A program made the translations under genes and the position numbers. Shown here piece by piece: positions 43,750-53,090 of a DNA stretch of 64,000 bases (its first letter is position 1; each line of letters begins with the position of its first letter). The notes under the pieces were generated by a model that did not search any database, was not told the DNA's origin, and worked only from the letters and a program-made list of their open reading frames with translations. The stretch is from the NCBI GenBank assembly GCA_934438075.1, contig CAKSBF010000002.1:1-64000 (forward strand), in the 5' to 3' direction. This stretch comes from an uncultured Clostridia bacterium. Lineage in GTDB: Bacteria > Bacillota > Clostridia > UBA1381 > UBA9506.

Positions 43750-44946
43750 ATGGATTTTTCTAATTTAATTTCTGAGAAAATGAAGGGTGTTAAAGCATCA
43801 GCGGTGCGTGAGATTTTTAAGGTAGCGGCACAGCCTGACATTATTACGCTTGCAGGCGGAAACCCTGCTCCGGAAAGTTTTCCGGCAGAGGAAATAAAGG
43901 CTGCAGCGATAGATATTTTAACTAATAATCCGACGGCGGCGCTGCAATATAGTATTTCAGAGGGCTATCCGCGTTTTCGTGAGCAGATTAGAGAGTGTAT
44001 GGCAAATAAATTTAATATTGGCAGAGAAACCGATGATTTAATTATTGTAAGCGGTTCGCAGCAAGGAGCGGATATTACAACAAAGGCACTTATCAACGAG
44101 GGTGACGGCGTTGTTTGTGAGGAACCGAGTTTTATTGGATGTTTAAATACTTTTCGCACCTACAATGCGAAACTTTACGGTGTAAAAATGAATGACGATG
44201 GTATGGATATGGAACAGTTGGAGGAAACGCTTGCCACACATAAAAATATTAAAATGATTTATACAATACCGACTTTCCAAAATCCATCGGGTATTACAAC
44301 CAGCCTTGCTGTACGTAAAAAGATGCTGGAACTTGCAATAAAATATAATGTTATCATTTTAGAAGATAATCCTTACGGTGAGCTTCGGTTTCGCGGCGAA
44401 GATGTTCCGACCATTAAATCAATGGATACTACGGGTCACGTTATTTACATTGGTTCCTTCTCTAAGATTTTTTCACCTGGACTACGCCTTGCATATTTGA
44501 TTTTCGACGAGGGGATCCGTGAAAAAATTGTGGTTGGAAAGCAGGCAACGGACGTACATACTAATATTCTTTCGCAGATGATTGCGAGTTACTACTTAGA
44601 TCATTATGATATTGACGCACAGATTGAGAAAAGCCGTTTATTGTATAAGCATCGCTGTGAATGGATGCTTGCGTGTATGGATAAGTATTTCCCCAAAAAT
44701 GTAACATGGACGCATCCGGATGGCGGTATTTTCATTTGGGTTACACTGCCGGAGGGCATTGATACGCAAAAGCTGTTCCAAGAGGCGGTGGAGAAGAAGG
44801 TTGCATTTGTTCCTGGAGCGGCGTTTATGACGGATGCAGATAAGGTGACAAGCTCTCTTCGGTTAAATTATTCTACTATGCCGGATGAAAAAATAGAACG
44901 CGGAATTCAGATTTTAGGCGAATTGCTGAACAGCAAACTGGGCTAG
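43750..44946 (+). CDS. PLP-dependent class I/II aminotransferase (2-aminoadipate/LysN type)
   Basis: A 398-residue fold-type I aminotransferase. The N-terminus DIITLAGGNPAPESFP and the QQGADITTKALINEGD, split by the PLP-ring loop, are typical of the LysN/aromatic-aminotransferase-like group. The PLP lysine lies in IGSFSKIFSPGLRLAYL. It probably moves an amino group between an aromatic, branched or aminoadipate-type amino acid and a 2-oxo acid; the substrate cannot be set from sequence. It lies 23 bases after the radical SAM gene and 11 before trpS, so it may belong to that run. Confidence 0.87.
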   Translation: MDFSNLISEKMKGVKASAVREIFKVAAQPDIITLAGGNPAPESFPAEEIKAAAIDILTNNPTAALQYSISEGYPRFREQIRECMANKFNIGRETDDLIIVSGSQQGADITTKALINEGDGVVCEEPSFIGCLNTFRTYNAKLYGVKMNDDGMDMEQLEETLATHKNIKMIYTIPTFQNPSGITTSLAVRKKMLELAIKYNVIILEDNPYGELRFRGEDVPTIKSMDTTGHVIYIGSFSKIFSPGLRLAYLIFDEGIREKIVVGKQATDVHTNILSQMIASYYLDHYDIDAQIEKSRLLYKHRCEWMLACMDKYFPKNVTWTHPDGGIFIWVTLPEGIDTQKLFQEAVEKKVAFVPGAAFMTDADKVTSSLRLNYSTMPDEKIERGIQILGELLNSKLG

Positions 44947-44957
44947 GAGGAAGAACT

Positions 44958-45953
44958 ATGGACAAAACCAAAAAGACAATTTTCTCCGCGGTACAGCCGT
45001 CGGGAGAAATTACATTAGGTAATTATCTGGGTGCTATTAAGAATTGGGTTGCGCTTCAGGAAGAATATAACTGCATTTATTCTATTGTGGACATGCATGC
45101 AATTACGGTGAGACAGGAGCCGGCGCAGCTGCGCAGAAGAAGTGTTGAACTCTTGATGAAATATATGGCGTGCGGCATTGATCCGGAAAAGGCTGTATTG
45201 TTTATCCAGTCGCACGTTCCGGCGCATGCACAGCTTTCCTGGGTTCTTTCCTGCAATACACAGATGGGCGAACTTTCGCGTATGACGCAGTTTAAGGATA
45301 AGTCAAAGAAACATGCAGATAATGTAAATGCGGGGCTGTTTACCTATCCTGTTTTAATGGCTGCGGATATTTTAGTTTATAAGGCAGATTTGGTACCGGT
45401 TGGCAATGACCAGTTGCAGCATTTGGAGCTGGCACGTGATATTGCAAATCGTTTTAATTTCTATTATGGTGATGTATTAACGGTTCCCGAGGCTTATATT
45501 CCGAAAGCTGGGGCGCGTATTATGAGTTTGCAAACGCCGGAGAGCAAAATGTCAAAGTCCGACCCGAACCCAAACGGCTATATTGGTTTGCTAGAATCAA
45601 AGGATGATATTATTCGTAAGTTTAAGCGTGCGGTAACGGATTCGGATAATGAGATCAGAAAAAGTCCGGATAAGCCGGGTATTTCTAATCTGTTGGATAT
45701 TTATTGCTCTGTTTCGGGGAAAACCACGCAGGAAGCAGAGGCAGAATTTGCAGGTAAGGGATATGGTGATTTTAAGCTTGCGGTCGGAGAAACTGTGGCA
45801 GACACTTTAGAGCCGATTCGTACTCGGTTTGATGAGTTAAAAGCAGATAAGGCATATGTGGAGCAGGTTTATAAAAATGGTGCTGAACAGGCAAATTGTA
45901 TTGCAAATAAAGTGTTATATAAAGTCTATAAAAAGGTGGGCTTTGTCGTTTGA
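44958..45953 (+). CDS. trpS: Tryptophanyl-tRNA synthetase
   Basis: A 331-residue class I synthetase that charges tRNA-Trp. The HIGH equivalent is in QPSGEITLGNYLGA and the KMSKS motif in KMSKSDPN. DQLQHLELARDIA, which binds tryptophan and ATP, is also present. The ribosome site is AGGAGG. No tryptophan T-box leader can fit in the 11-base gap from the aminotransferase, so it is probably not T-box controlled here. Confidence 0.96.
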   Translation: MDKTKKTIFSAVQPSGEITLGNYLGAIKNWVALQEEYNCIYSIVDMHAITVRQEPAQLRRRSVELLMKYMACGIDPEKAVLFIQSHVPAHAQLSWVLSCNTQMGELSRMTQFKDKSKKHADNVNAGLFTYPVLMAADILVYKADLVPVGNDQLQHLELARDIANRFNFYYGDVLTVPEAYIPKAGARIMSLQTPESKMSKSDPNPNGYIGLLESKDDIIRKFKRAVTDSDNEIRKSPDKPGISNLLDIYCSVSGKTTQEAEAEFAGKGYGDFKLAVGETVADTLEPIRTRFDELKADKAYVEQVYKNGAEQANCIANKVLYKVYKKVGFVV

Positions 45954-46003
45954 GGACGTTGGTGAGTAAAGTAATTTTACAAAACAGCAATTGGAGATGA
46001 AAT

Positions 46004-47011
46004 ATGGAAAAAAAGAGAATTGCTTGGGTCGATGTTGCAAAAGGTATTGCTATGTTTTTGGTGGTTTTAGGCCATAATCCGCTTCCGCCTGCTGCGGTGC
46101 GAATAGTCTATTGCTTAAATGTTCCAATATTTTTTTTGATGTCGGGTTATACTTTTCGGACAGAAAAATATTCGTCTTTGCGGCAGTTAATTAATGTTTT
46201 GGCAAAGCGGGTACTGCTTCCATATATTTTTATGAATTTTGCTGCCTTTGGTGTGTTTTACTGGACGCGGGATCTTGCGCCGGATTTGGCAGGAGCGCGG
46301 CAACTGTTTTGGGGTATGATTTATGGTGTCGGAGATAACGGCTCTCTGCGATTTAACATACCATTGTGGTTTCTGCCCTGTATTTTTGTAGTGCAGTGCT
46401 TTTGGTATTGTATTGACCGCTATGGAAAGAAAACAAAACTATTTTGGGTGGTGCTCTCTTCGATTGTCGGTTATTTTGTATACAATGTTATCGGGAACCG
46501 TTTGCCATGGGGGATTGACGTAGCTTTTACAGGCCTGGTATTTTTTGCTTTGGGCAGTTTTTTTCGGAAGGAGCAAGCGGAACAGGCGTTGTTTAAGCTT
46601 CCGTCAATACTTGGATTTGTCGCAATGATGGCATGTAATATTGGGTTTAATATGCTGAACAAGTCAGCTTATCCCAATGTGGATATCAACAGCATGGTTT
46701 TCGGTAATTATTTTTTATTTTACATCTGTGCAGTGAGCGGCTGTATAGCAATTATTTATCTTGCAAGACTGTTCGAACATTCGAGAATTTTAGGCTATAT
46801 CGGCAGAAATACGCTGTGGGTGTTGGGTTTACACTCGTTATTTATTCAGCTTTTTGAATTGAAATTAAAGCTGGTGATTACTGCGTGGAGGCCGATTAAC
46901 AGTCTTTTGCTGTGTGTTGCAGAGATCGCTTGTGTTGTGGCGATTAAGCTGATTTATGATGCTGCGTGCAAATACATAGCTTCTAAACGGGCGCGGACAG
47001 AAAATGCATAG
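46004..47011 (+). CDS. Acyltransferase-3 family membrane protein
   Basis: A 335-residue integral membrane protein with about ten hydrophobic helices. The start RIAWVDVAKGIAMFLVVLGH, with the conserved H in the first helix, is the signature of the acyltransferase 3 (OafA/NolL-type) family. Such proteins O-acetylate or succinylate cell-surface sugars or lipids. WFLPCIFVV is the usual mid-protein motif. Its substrate is unknown and no polysaccharide genes are adjacent. GGAGATG precedes the ATG; rqcP follows after 12 bases. Confidence 0.87.
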   Translation: MEKKRIAWVDVAKGIAMFLVVLGHNPLPPAAVRIVYCLNVPIFFLMSGYTFRTEKYSSLRQLINVLAKRVLLPYIFMNFAAFGVFYWTRDLAPDLAGARQLFWGMIYGVGDNGSLRFNIPLWFLPCIFVVQCFWYCIDRYGKKTKLFWVVLSSIVGYFVYNVIGNRLPWGIDVAFTGLVFFALGSFFRKEQAEQALFKLPSILGFVAMMACNIGFNMLNKSAYPNVDINSMVFGNYFLFYICAVSGCIAIIYLARLFEHSRILGYIGRNTLWVLGLHSLFIQLFELKLKLVITAWRPINSLLLCVAEIACVVAIKLIYDAACKYIASKRARTENA

Positions 47012-47023
47012 GAGGAAATATAG

Positions 47024-47266
47024 ATGAGATTGGATAAATATTTAAAAGTTTCTAGGATTATTAAGCGCCGCACGGTCGCAAATGAGGCATGCGACCAAGG
47101 GCGTGTAACGGTGAACGGAAAGGTTGCACGTGCTTCTTATGATGTTAAGGTCGGTGATGTTTTAGAGCTGCGATTTGGTGAAAAGGTTACAAAAATGGAA
47201 GTGCTCAATGTTGCCGAGCACGTTGGAAAAGATGCGGCATCAGAATTGTACCGTGTAATTTCATAG
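47024..47266 (+). CDS. rqcP: RqcP/Hsp15-like S4-domain protein
   Basis: An 80-residue S4-domain protein matching YabO/RqcP, which works with RqcH to add alanine tails on stalled 50S subunits (ribosome quality control). MRLDKYLKVSRIIKRRTVAN and DQGRVTVNGKVARASYDVK cover the RNA-binding alpha-L fold. No rqcH gene is in this window. The ribosome site is AGGAGG. A mutS2 gene of the Smr-domain type, also tied to collided ribosomes, lies about 1.2 kb downstream. Confidence 0.92.
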   Translation: MRLDKYLKVSRIIKRRTVANEACDQGRVTVNGKVARASYDVKVGDVLELRFGEKVTKMEVLNVAEHVGKDAASELYRVIS

Positions 47267-47299
47267 GCATTTAAATACAGAGTAGGAGAGGATTTGCTG

Positions 47300-48343
47300 A
47301 TGATTGATTTAATAATTTTGCTTGCCGGCGGGTTTATTGCCGCACAGGCGTATGCGGTTGGATTGATACCGGGTTTGTTTATTTCTGTTTTAGTGCTGGG
47401 CATTTTGCTTTACCGTCGCTTTACGTCGCTATGTATGGCGGTTGCAATGCGTTGTTACACAAACGGCAAGAAGAATAAAGCAATGGATTGGTTTGAACGC
47501 GGTTATAAACGTGGAATGAAAACAAATGAAAAGTTGACATATGCCTATTATCTTTTGCGTGAAGGCAGAATAGGCAAATGTGAAGAAGTTTTAAACAGTA
47601 TGCTTGCATTTCGTTCTCTGAAACCTCAGGAGCGTTGTCAGGCAAAGTCAAACCATGCAATGCTGTTAATGAAAACAGGCAGATTGTATGAAGCGGTGGA
47701 GGAACTGGAGGAAATTTTTCCAAATTATAAAAATACAACCATGTATGCAAGTCTGGGTTATTGCTATTTGGTACAAGGGAATCTTAAGAAAGCCTTGGAT
47801 TTTAATCAGAAAGCTTATGATTATAACAGTGATGATGCAATTATTTTGGATAACTTAATGCAAACATATGCGAAATCGGGGGACTTTGAAAAGGCATATG
47901 AATTGTCACAGGCGTTGATGGAAAAAAAGCCGGGTTTCCGTGAGGCATATTATGATACTGCGGTAATTGAATATCAATTAGGCAAAACAGAAGATGCACT
48001 GCAGCGTTTGGAGCATGCGCTTACCATTCCGGTCAGCTTTTTAACCACAGTGGGAGATGACGTTGTGCATCGTATGCAGGAACGTATTCAAGAGGGAAAA
48101 GAACCAAGCGGCAGCGAGATGGTATTTTTAGAGGTGAAATCGGCGTCTCTTCCCGATACACCAACACTGCGGGTTCGACCGCAGAATATTCCGAAGTGGC
48201 ACAGTGGGGATCAGCCGTATGAATCAGATGATCCGATTTCCTTTTCTCAAGCTGCGCACACAGACCCGGAAGAGACAGAGAAAGAATATATATTAGAAGA
48301 TGAAACAGAAACAGATGAGGACGGAGAAGGTATCTTTCTGTAA
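47300..48343 (+). CDS. Membrane-anchored TPR-repeat protein
   Basis: A 347-residue protein with two N-terminal hydrophobic stretches (about 3-40), then about five TPR-like helical repeats (for example AMLLMKTGRLYEAVEELE, YCYLVQGNLKKALDFNQKAY, and YAKSGDFEKAYELSQAL), and an acidic tail. TPRs bind proteins, so it is likely a membrane scaffold on the cytoplasmic side; the partner is unknown. I chose the ATG at 47300, with AGGAGAGG eight bases upstream, over an in-frame TTG at 47294. It may be co-transcribed with rqcP. Confidence 0.8.
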   Translation: MIDLIILLAGGFIAAQAYAVGLIPGLFISVLVLGILLYRRFTSLCMAVAMRCYTNGKKNKAMDWFERGYKRGMKTNEKLTYAYYLLREGRIGKCEEVLNSMLAFRSLKPQERCQAKSNHAMLLMKTGRLYEAVEELEEIFPNYKNTTMYASLGYCYLVQGNLKKALDFNQKAYDYNSDDAIILDNLMQTYAKSGDFEKAYELSQALMEKKPGFREAYYDTAVIEYQLGKTEDALQRLEHALTIPVSFLTTVGDDVVHRMQERIQEGKEPSGSEMVFLEVKSASLPDTPTLRVRPQNIPKWHSGDQPYESDDPISFSQAAHTDPEETEKEYILEDETETDEDGEGIFL

Positions 48344-48368
48344 AAACTCGTCTTATCTTCTGTGTTAA

Positions 48369-48407
48369 CAGAAAAGGTGGCACCGATTGCGGCGCTGCCT
48401 TTTTCTG
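48369..48407 (+). terminator. Possible terminator before mutS2
   Basis: AGAAAAGGTGGC and GCTGCCTTTTTCT pair with two G-U wobbles around a 12-base loop, and a T-run is built into the right arm. Confidence 0.55.
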
Positions 48408-48437
48408 AAAGAAAAATGAAATTACGGAGCGGATAAC

Positions 48438-50804
48438 ATGAACCGGAAAGTATATCAAACTTTAGAATTTGATAAGATATTAAGCAAACTGGCAGAATTT
48501 ACAGAGAACGAAAAAGTAAAGGAAAGAATTTTGACTTTAGAACCTGCAGCAGAAATAGAGACAGCAAAGACCCTGCTAGGAGAAACCAGCGAGGCGGTGG
48601 GGGTTATTCTCAGGCGCGGCAATCCACCGGGATTAAGAATTGTGGATGTGACGCCGGGGATTATGCGCGCCGGGCGGGGCGGAGTCATGAACCAGAAAGA
48701 ATTATTGGGCATTAGCCGATTACTTAAGACGGTGCGCAGGGTAAAGAGTTACATTTCGGATGATAAATCCTTAGTTGAAGGAACAGTCTTTCGTTTGTCT
48801 GCGGCTTTAGAACCTTTGCGTCCTTTGGAAACACGTATAGATGATGTGATTTTGAGTGAAGATGAAATTGCAGACGGGGCTTCTCCGGAATTATATCAGA
48901 TTCGCAGAAAGATGAAAACTTTGCAAAGCAGAATCAGAGAAACGATGAATGGTATCATTTCCTCCGCGCAGCATCAAAAGGCTCTCCAGGATGCTATTAT
49001 TACAATGAGAGGCGATAGGTTTGTTGTTCCTGTTAAGGCGGAATGCAGAGCTGAAATTAAGGGTATTGTACACGATTCCTCTTCCTCCGGTGCAACGCTT
49101 TTTGTTGAGCCTATGGCGGTGGTATCGCTTTCTAATGAATTAGCAGATTTGGGTGGTAAGGAAAAAGAGGAAATCGAGCGGATATTAATTGAATTGACGG
49201 CTTATACCTGTGAATACAGTGAGCAGCTGACCGCAAATATTGCGGCAATTTTTGAACTTGATTTTATCTTTTGCAAGGCAAAACTATCCATTAGCCAAAA
49301 TGCAATGGAACCGCAGCTGAATGAGAATGGAATTATCTCGATTCGCAAGGGAAGGCATCCTCTGTTGGACCCGGATAAGGTAGTTCCGGTAGATATTTGG
49401 CTGGGAGAAGAATTTGACACTCTTGTAATTACCGGACCGAATACAGGTGGTAAAACCGTATCGCTGAAAACACTAGGTTTATTTACTTTAATGGCACAGA
49501 GCGGATTGCACATCAGCGCTATGGATCAGACCAAAATTTCTATATTTGATGAAGTTTTTGCTGATATTGGAGACGAACAAAGCATTGAACAGAGCCTTTC
49601 AACATTTTCCTCTCACATTGTTAATCTTGTCGATATTTTGAGAAAAGTGACAGACAGGAGCTTGGTTTTAACGGATGAGCTTGGCGCGGGTACCGACCCG
49701 ACAGAGGGAGCAGCGCTCGCTATTTCTGTTTTGGAATATATTCGTCATCGCGGGGCAAAGGCGGCGGCAACAACGCACTACAGTGAACTGAAATTGTATG
49801 CACTTTCTACACAGGGTGTGGAGAATGCCTCTTGCGAATTTGATTTGAAGACGTTATCTCCTACTTATAAATTGCTGATTGGTGTCCCGGGGAAAAGTAA
49901 TGCTTTTGCTATATCCAGAAGGTTGGGCATTCCGGAAGAAATCATTGACAGGGCGAAGGAACTGGTTAGTGATGACAGCTTAAAGCTTGAAGACGTGATT
50001 TCCGGTTTGGAATTAAGTCGCCGGCAAGCAGAAGCAGAACGTGAAAATGCAGAGAAAATGGCTCGTTCGGCACGTCAATTAAAAGAACGGACAGATAGAG
50101 AGGCACAAGAGGCGGAACAACGCCGAAGCAAAATTTTGCAAGAGGCGAGGACAGAAGCGCAGCGCATTGTCGAAGTGGCAAAGGATGAGTCGCAAAAGGT
50201 TGTTAAGGAATTGCGTACTATTTCTAACAGTGCGCCGATGCGCGAAGCGATGGAGAGGGTAGAAGCAGCACGGGCTGAGCTTCGGAGACAGTCGGAAAAA
50301 TTGCGTGGAAATGGGCAAGGTACGCTGAAAAAAAGTGCTAAACCATTGAAAAATGTGAAACCGGGCGATATCGTAGAAGTGCTTTCGCTTGGTCAGCAGG
50401 GACAGGTACTTTCTGCGCCTGATAAAAATGGAAGAGTGCAGCTGCAAATTGGTATAGTAAAAACAAAAGTTTCGCTTGATGATTTGGCAGAAGTTGCTCA
50501 AAAAAAAGAAAAACAGACATCAAAGAGTTATGTTGGTATGTCGGGCGGGCGCAGTAAGACAGCAAAAGCGGAGATTGATGTGCGTGGCATGATGTTAGAA
50601 GAGGCATTGGCGGCAGTAGACAAATATCTGGATGAAGCGCTCATGTCATCTTTGCATACAGTTACTATTATACATGGTAAGGGAACCGGTGTTTTGCGTA
50701 CAGGGATAGGGGAGTATTTAAAGAGACATCCGCTAGTTGCAGAATATCGTGCCGGACGTTACGGAGAGGGTGAAACAGGAGTTACAGTTGTGACATTTAA
50801 ATAG
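48438..50804 (+). CDS. mutS2: MutS2 ATPase/endonuclease
   Basis: A 788-residue MutS2 protein. It lacks the mismatch-recognition domain of MutS, so it acts instead in anti-recombination and, as shown for the B. subtilis homologue, in splitting collided ribosomes. Walker A is GPNTGGKTVSLKT, and the signature and Walker B stretch includes SLVLTDELGAGTDPTEGAAL. A long coiled coil (about 515-615) and a KOW-like patch precede the C-terminal Smr nuclease domain (about 715-788) with IDVRGMMLEEAL and IHGKGTGVLR. The length is normal. Confidence 0.95.
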   Translation: MNRKVYQTLEFDKILSKLAEFTENEKVKERILTLEPAAEIETAKTLLGETSEAVGVILRRGNPPGLRIVDVTPGIMRAGRGGVMNQKELLGISRLLKTVRRVKSYISDDKSLVEGTVFRLSAALEPLRPLETRIDDVILSEDEIADGASPELYQIRRKMKTLQSRIRETMNGIISSAQHQKALQDAIITMRGDRFVVPVKAECRAEIKGIVHDSSSSGATLFVEPMAVVSLSNELADLGGKEKEEIERILIELTAYTCEYSEQLTANIAAIFELDFIFCKAKLSISQNAMEPQLNENGIISIRKGRHPLLDPDKVVPVDIWLGEEFDTLVITGPNTGGKTVSLKTLGLFTLMAQSGLHISAMDQTKISIFDEVFADIGDEQSIEQSLSTFSSHIVNLVDILRKVTDRSLVLTDELGAGTDPTEGAALAISVLEYIRHRGAKAAATTHYSELKLYALSTQGVENASCEFDLKTLSPTYKLLIGVPGKSNAFAISRRLGIPEEIIDRAKELVSDDSLKLEDVISGLELSRRQAEAERENAEKMARSARQLKERTDREAQEAEQRRSKILQEARTEAQRIVEVAKDESQKVVKELRTISNSAPMREAMERVEAARAELRRQSEKLRGNGQGTLKKSAKPLKNVKPGDIVEVLSLGQQGQVLSAPDKNGRVQLQIGIVKTKVSLDDLAEVAQKKEKQTSKSYVGMSGGRSKTAKAEIDVRGMMLEEALAAVDKYLDEALMSSLHTVTIIHGKGTGVLRTGIGEYLKRHPLVAEYRAGRYGEGETGVTVVTFK

Positions 50805-50805
50805 C

Positions 50806-50852
50806 AAAAAAGAGACAGCCGCACATTTGATATTTGCAGCTGTCTCTTTTAT
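50806..50852. terminator. Bidirectional terminator
   Basis: AAAAGAGACAGC and GCTGTCTCTTTT are complementary, with A- and T-runs outside. It serves mutS2 and the convergent secreted-protein gene. Confidence 0.92.
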
Positions 50853-50867
50853 ATTAACGATTTACTA

Positions 50868-53090
50868 TTAGTCGTGAACAAATATGGAAACAATTCCTTC
50901 TCCGATGGAAATAAATACATTTGCTAAACGACTCCAAAAACTACTGTTTTCTGTTGTTTCCAAATCTGAATCATCGTCTAAAGCATCCTTTGTGATTTCC
51001 TGTGTACGCAGAATAACCTGCAGGCTTGCGGGAGTCGGATTTTCCGTGGATGTAAATGATACAGGTTTTAAATCCGCATCCAGATTTAGAAATTTATTTT
51101 CATCCTCAAATTTATCCAATTCGCGGTCTGTTGTATCTTTAATGGTATCATTTGTCCTTTGCAGCGTATTGTTTACTCCCATGGAATCTAATGCGTTCTG
51201 CAGCACGCTGATTAAACCATCCAAGGTAGATTGTGTACCGCGGTCAAGCTCTTTTCCGCTTTCACGCAAAAGATTTTGGAATGAACTGAGGAAGGAACGG
51301 GTACTTGTGGTGCCTTTGGCAAGAGCTGAAGTTGTACCGGAAAGATTGTTAATCAACGCTTTTGTTCCTTCGTGGTGGTTGTTAATGGTTTTGTTAAAAG
51401 CGTTTGCATCATCAATTACTTTTCCCGTGACAGCAGAAGCCTTTGTGAGAGCTGCCGATACCTTTTCTGCCTGAGCCAAAGCATCATCAGCGGAAGCGTA
51501 TGTACTGTCGGCAATTTCAAAATAGGTATTGGCAAGTTCTAAAGCTTCATTCAAAGTATCGCACATTTCTTTTCCTGTGTTAGACAGATTGGATAATGCG
51601 CCAACGCTGGAGGCAGTCGCCTTTGACAAGTAAGAGACATCATCCGTAATTTCTGTAGTTTTTGAGGAGAGAGCATTAAGCGCACTGTTAATGGCTTTTG
51701 CCTGTGTCTGAATCTGACCGACAAGTGCGTTAAAATTTTCATCTCCGCCGCCCAGTGCAGCAAGGGCTTTTAATAAATTTCCGGCCAATGCAGCACCCAT
51801 TTGGCTTTTTGAAAGCTGCTCCAGCAGTTTTGACAGATCATCAGTAGAGTCAGAAACTCTCAGAAGTCCGCGGCTGAGTTGCGGAAGACGTTTACCGAGC
51901 AGTTCAAAATCTGATTGCAGATTTTCTATGTCATTTACCAATGATTCGTGAACATCTTTGCGCTGTTCTTTGGTTGCGTTCACATCAGAAAGTGCCCGAC
52001 GAAAAGCATTCATATCTTTTTCTAGGGCTTTGGTAGATTTGCCAATGTCATCGCTGACGGATTTTAATTCCGTAATATCTGCATTTAACTGGTTTGCATT
52101 AGAATTTAGACTATTCACCAATTGGTTTGCTGTCTCAAAGTGCGGAAGCAGAGCGGTCAATTCATTCGATAGAGCTGACAAATCATCCAGTGCGGCGTCC
52201 GCATTGTCATAGACTGCATTTTTTGAGGAAGAAATCATACTGCGCGCACTGTTTAAACTGGCAAGTCCGGACTTCGTGGAGGAAAGCCCTCCATTCATAC
52301 CGTTCAGCAAACTTAAAATCTGACTCATGCCATCATAAATGGCATCGGCAGAATCTTTAACTGTATCTTTGGCTTCTTTGATTTCTTTAATGTCCTTAAG
52401 CTGTTCTAATGTCCCTGGGATCATCATCATGGTTACGCCCGGAAATTCAAAGCTTTCGGTCCCGATTCTCAGGGTAAAGGTTGTGTGTTCTCCCGGTAAA
52501 GCGGCAAAAACAACCGCTTTATAAGTACCCATGGACTGAATTTGTGCTCCCGGTGCGTCAATGCTTAAGGTATCTTGCAAATCAATTACAGTTGCTGCCT
52601 GCAAAATCATATTATTGCGGTAATATTCAGCAGCATTTTCGTTTGGAATACATTCAATGTTAATTTCAATTAAGCCGTTGGCTTCCAGCAATTCTTCAGC
52701 GCGTTTCGGAACGCCGTTCAGTTTATAGGACACATCAAAGGTCCAAGGGAGTGTAACCGTACCTTGTTTTGGCGTACATTCATAATAGAAACGGCCGGAA
52801 GGGGAACTTAGCTTCCAGTGCACGCCGTCTGAACCAAGTTCCGGTTTATCATAGCCGGTCATGTTTGTAACTTTATCATATGCGCCAAGGTCTGTAAATT
52901 CGGTATTGCCGTTTAAGTTACATCCTTTTACAACGGTGGTACCGGTTTCCACTCCGTAATAGTCAAGATTTACATAAACAGATTCATCTGTTGCTACAGT
53001 AGGCTCTGCAGCGCTGACGGGCAAAAGAACACTGAGAATAAACATTGAACACAGCAGAGAGGCACATAATGAATGGTATATTTTTTTCAT
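50868..53090 (-). CDS. Large exported coiled-coil protein paired with an MMPL transporter
   Basis: A 740-residue protein. It has a signal peptide (basic start, hydrophobic ASLLCSMFILSVLLPVSAA, cut near AEA-like AAE), a beta-rich N-terminal domain of about 210 residues, then roughly 400 residues of Ser/Leu/Asn-rich heptad helices. An acidic stretch follows, and then a hydrophobic amphipathic tail (FWSRLANVFISIGEGIVSIF). The helical part recalls YhgE/Pip-like proteins, but I do not recognise a named family. Its ATG overlaps the stop of the upstream MMPL gene (ATGA), so the two are co-translated. It may be an extracytoplasmic adaptor or gate; that is inference. Confidence 0.8.
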   Translation of the reverse strand: MKKIYHSLCASLLCSMFILSVLLPVSAAEPTVATDESVYVNLDYYGVETGTTVVKGCNLNGNTEFTDLGAYDKVTNMTGYDKPELGSDGVHWKLSSPSGRFYYECTPKQGTVTLPWTFDVSYKLNGVPKRAEELLEANGLIEINIECIPNENAAEYYRNNMILQAATVIDLQDTLSIDAPGAQIQSMGTYKAVVFAALPGEHTTFTLRIGTESFEFPGVTMMMIPGTLEQLKDIKEIKEAKDTVKDSADAIYDGMSQILSLLNGMNGGLSSTKSGLASLNSARSMISSSKNAVYDNADAALDDLSALSNELTALLPHFETANQLVNSLNSNANQLNADITELKSVSDDIGKSTKALEKDMNAFRRALSDVNATKEQRKDVHESLVNDIENLQSDFELLGKRLPQLSRGLLRVSDSTDDLSKLLEQLSKSQMGAALAGNLLKALAALGGGDENFNALVGQIQTQAKAINSALNALSSKTTEITDDVSYLSKATASSVGALSNLSNTGKEMCDTLNEALELANTYFEIADSTYASADDALAQAEKVSAALTKASAVTGKVIDDANAFNKTINNHHEGTKALINNLSGTTSALAKGTTSTRSFLSSFQNLLRESGKELDRGTQSTLDGLISVLQNALDSMGVNNTLQRTNDTIKDTTDRELDKFEDENKFLNLDADLKPVSFTSTENPTPASLQVILRTQEITKDALDDDSDLETTENSSFWSRLANVFISIGEGIVSIFVHD

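Noticed and set aside
50884..51474. A 196-codon frame antisense to the secreted coiled-coil gene.
   Set aside because: It is a by-product of the Ser/Leu/Asn-rich codons on the real strand. There is no ribosome site, and the real gene has a signal peptide and coupled start.
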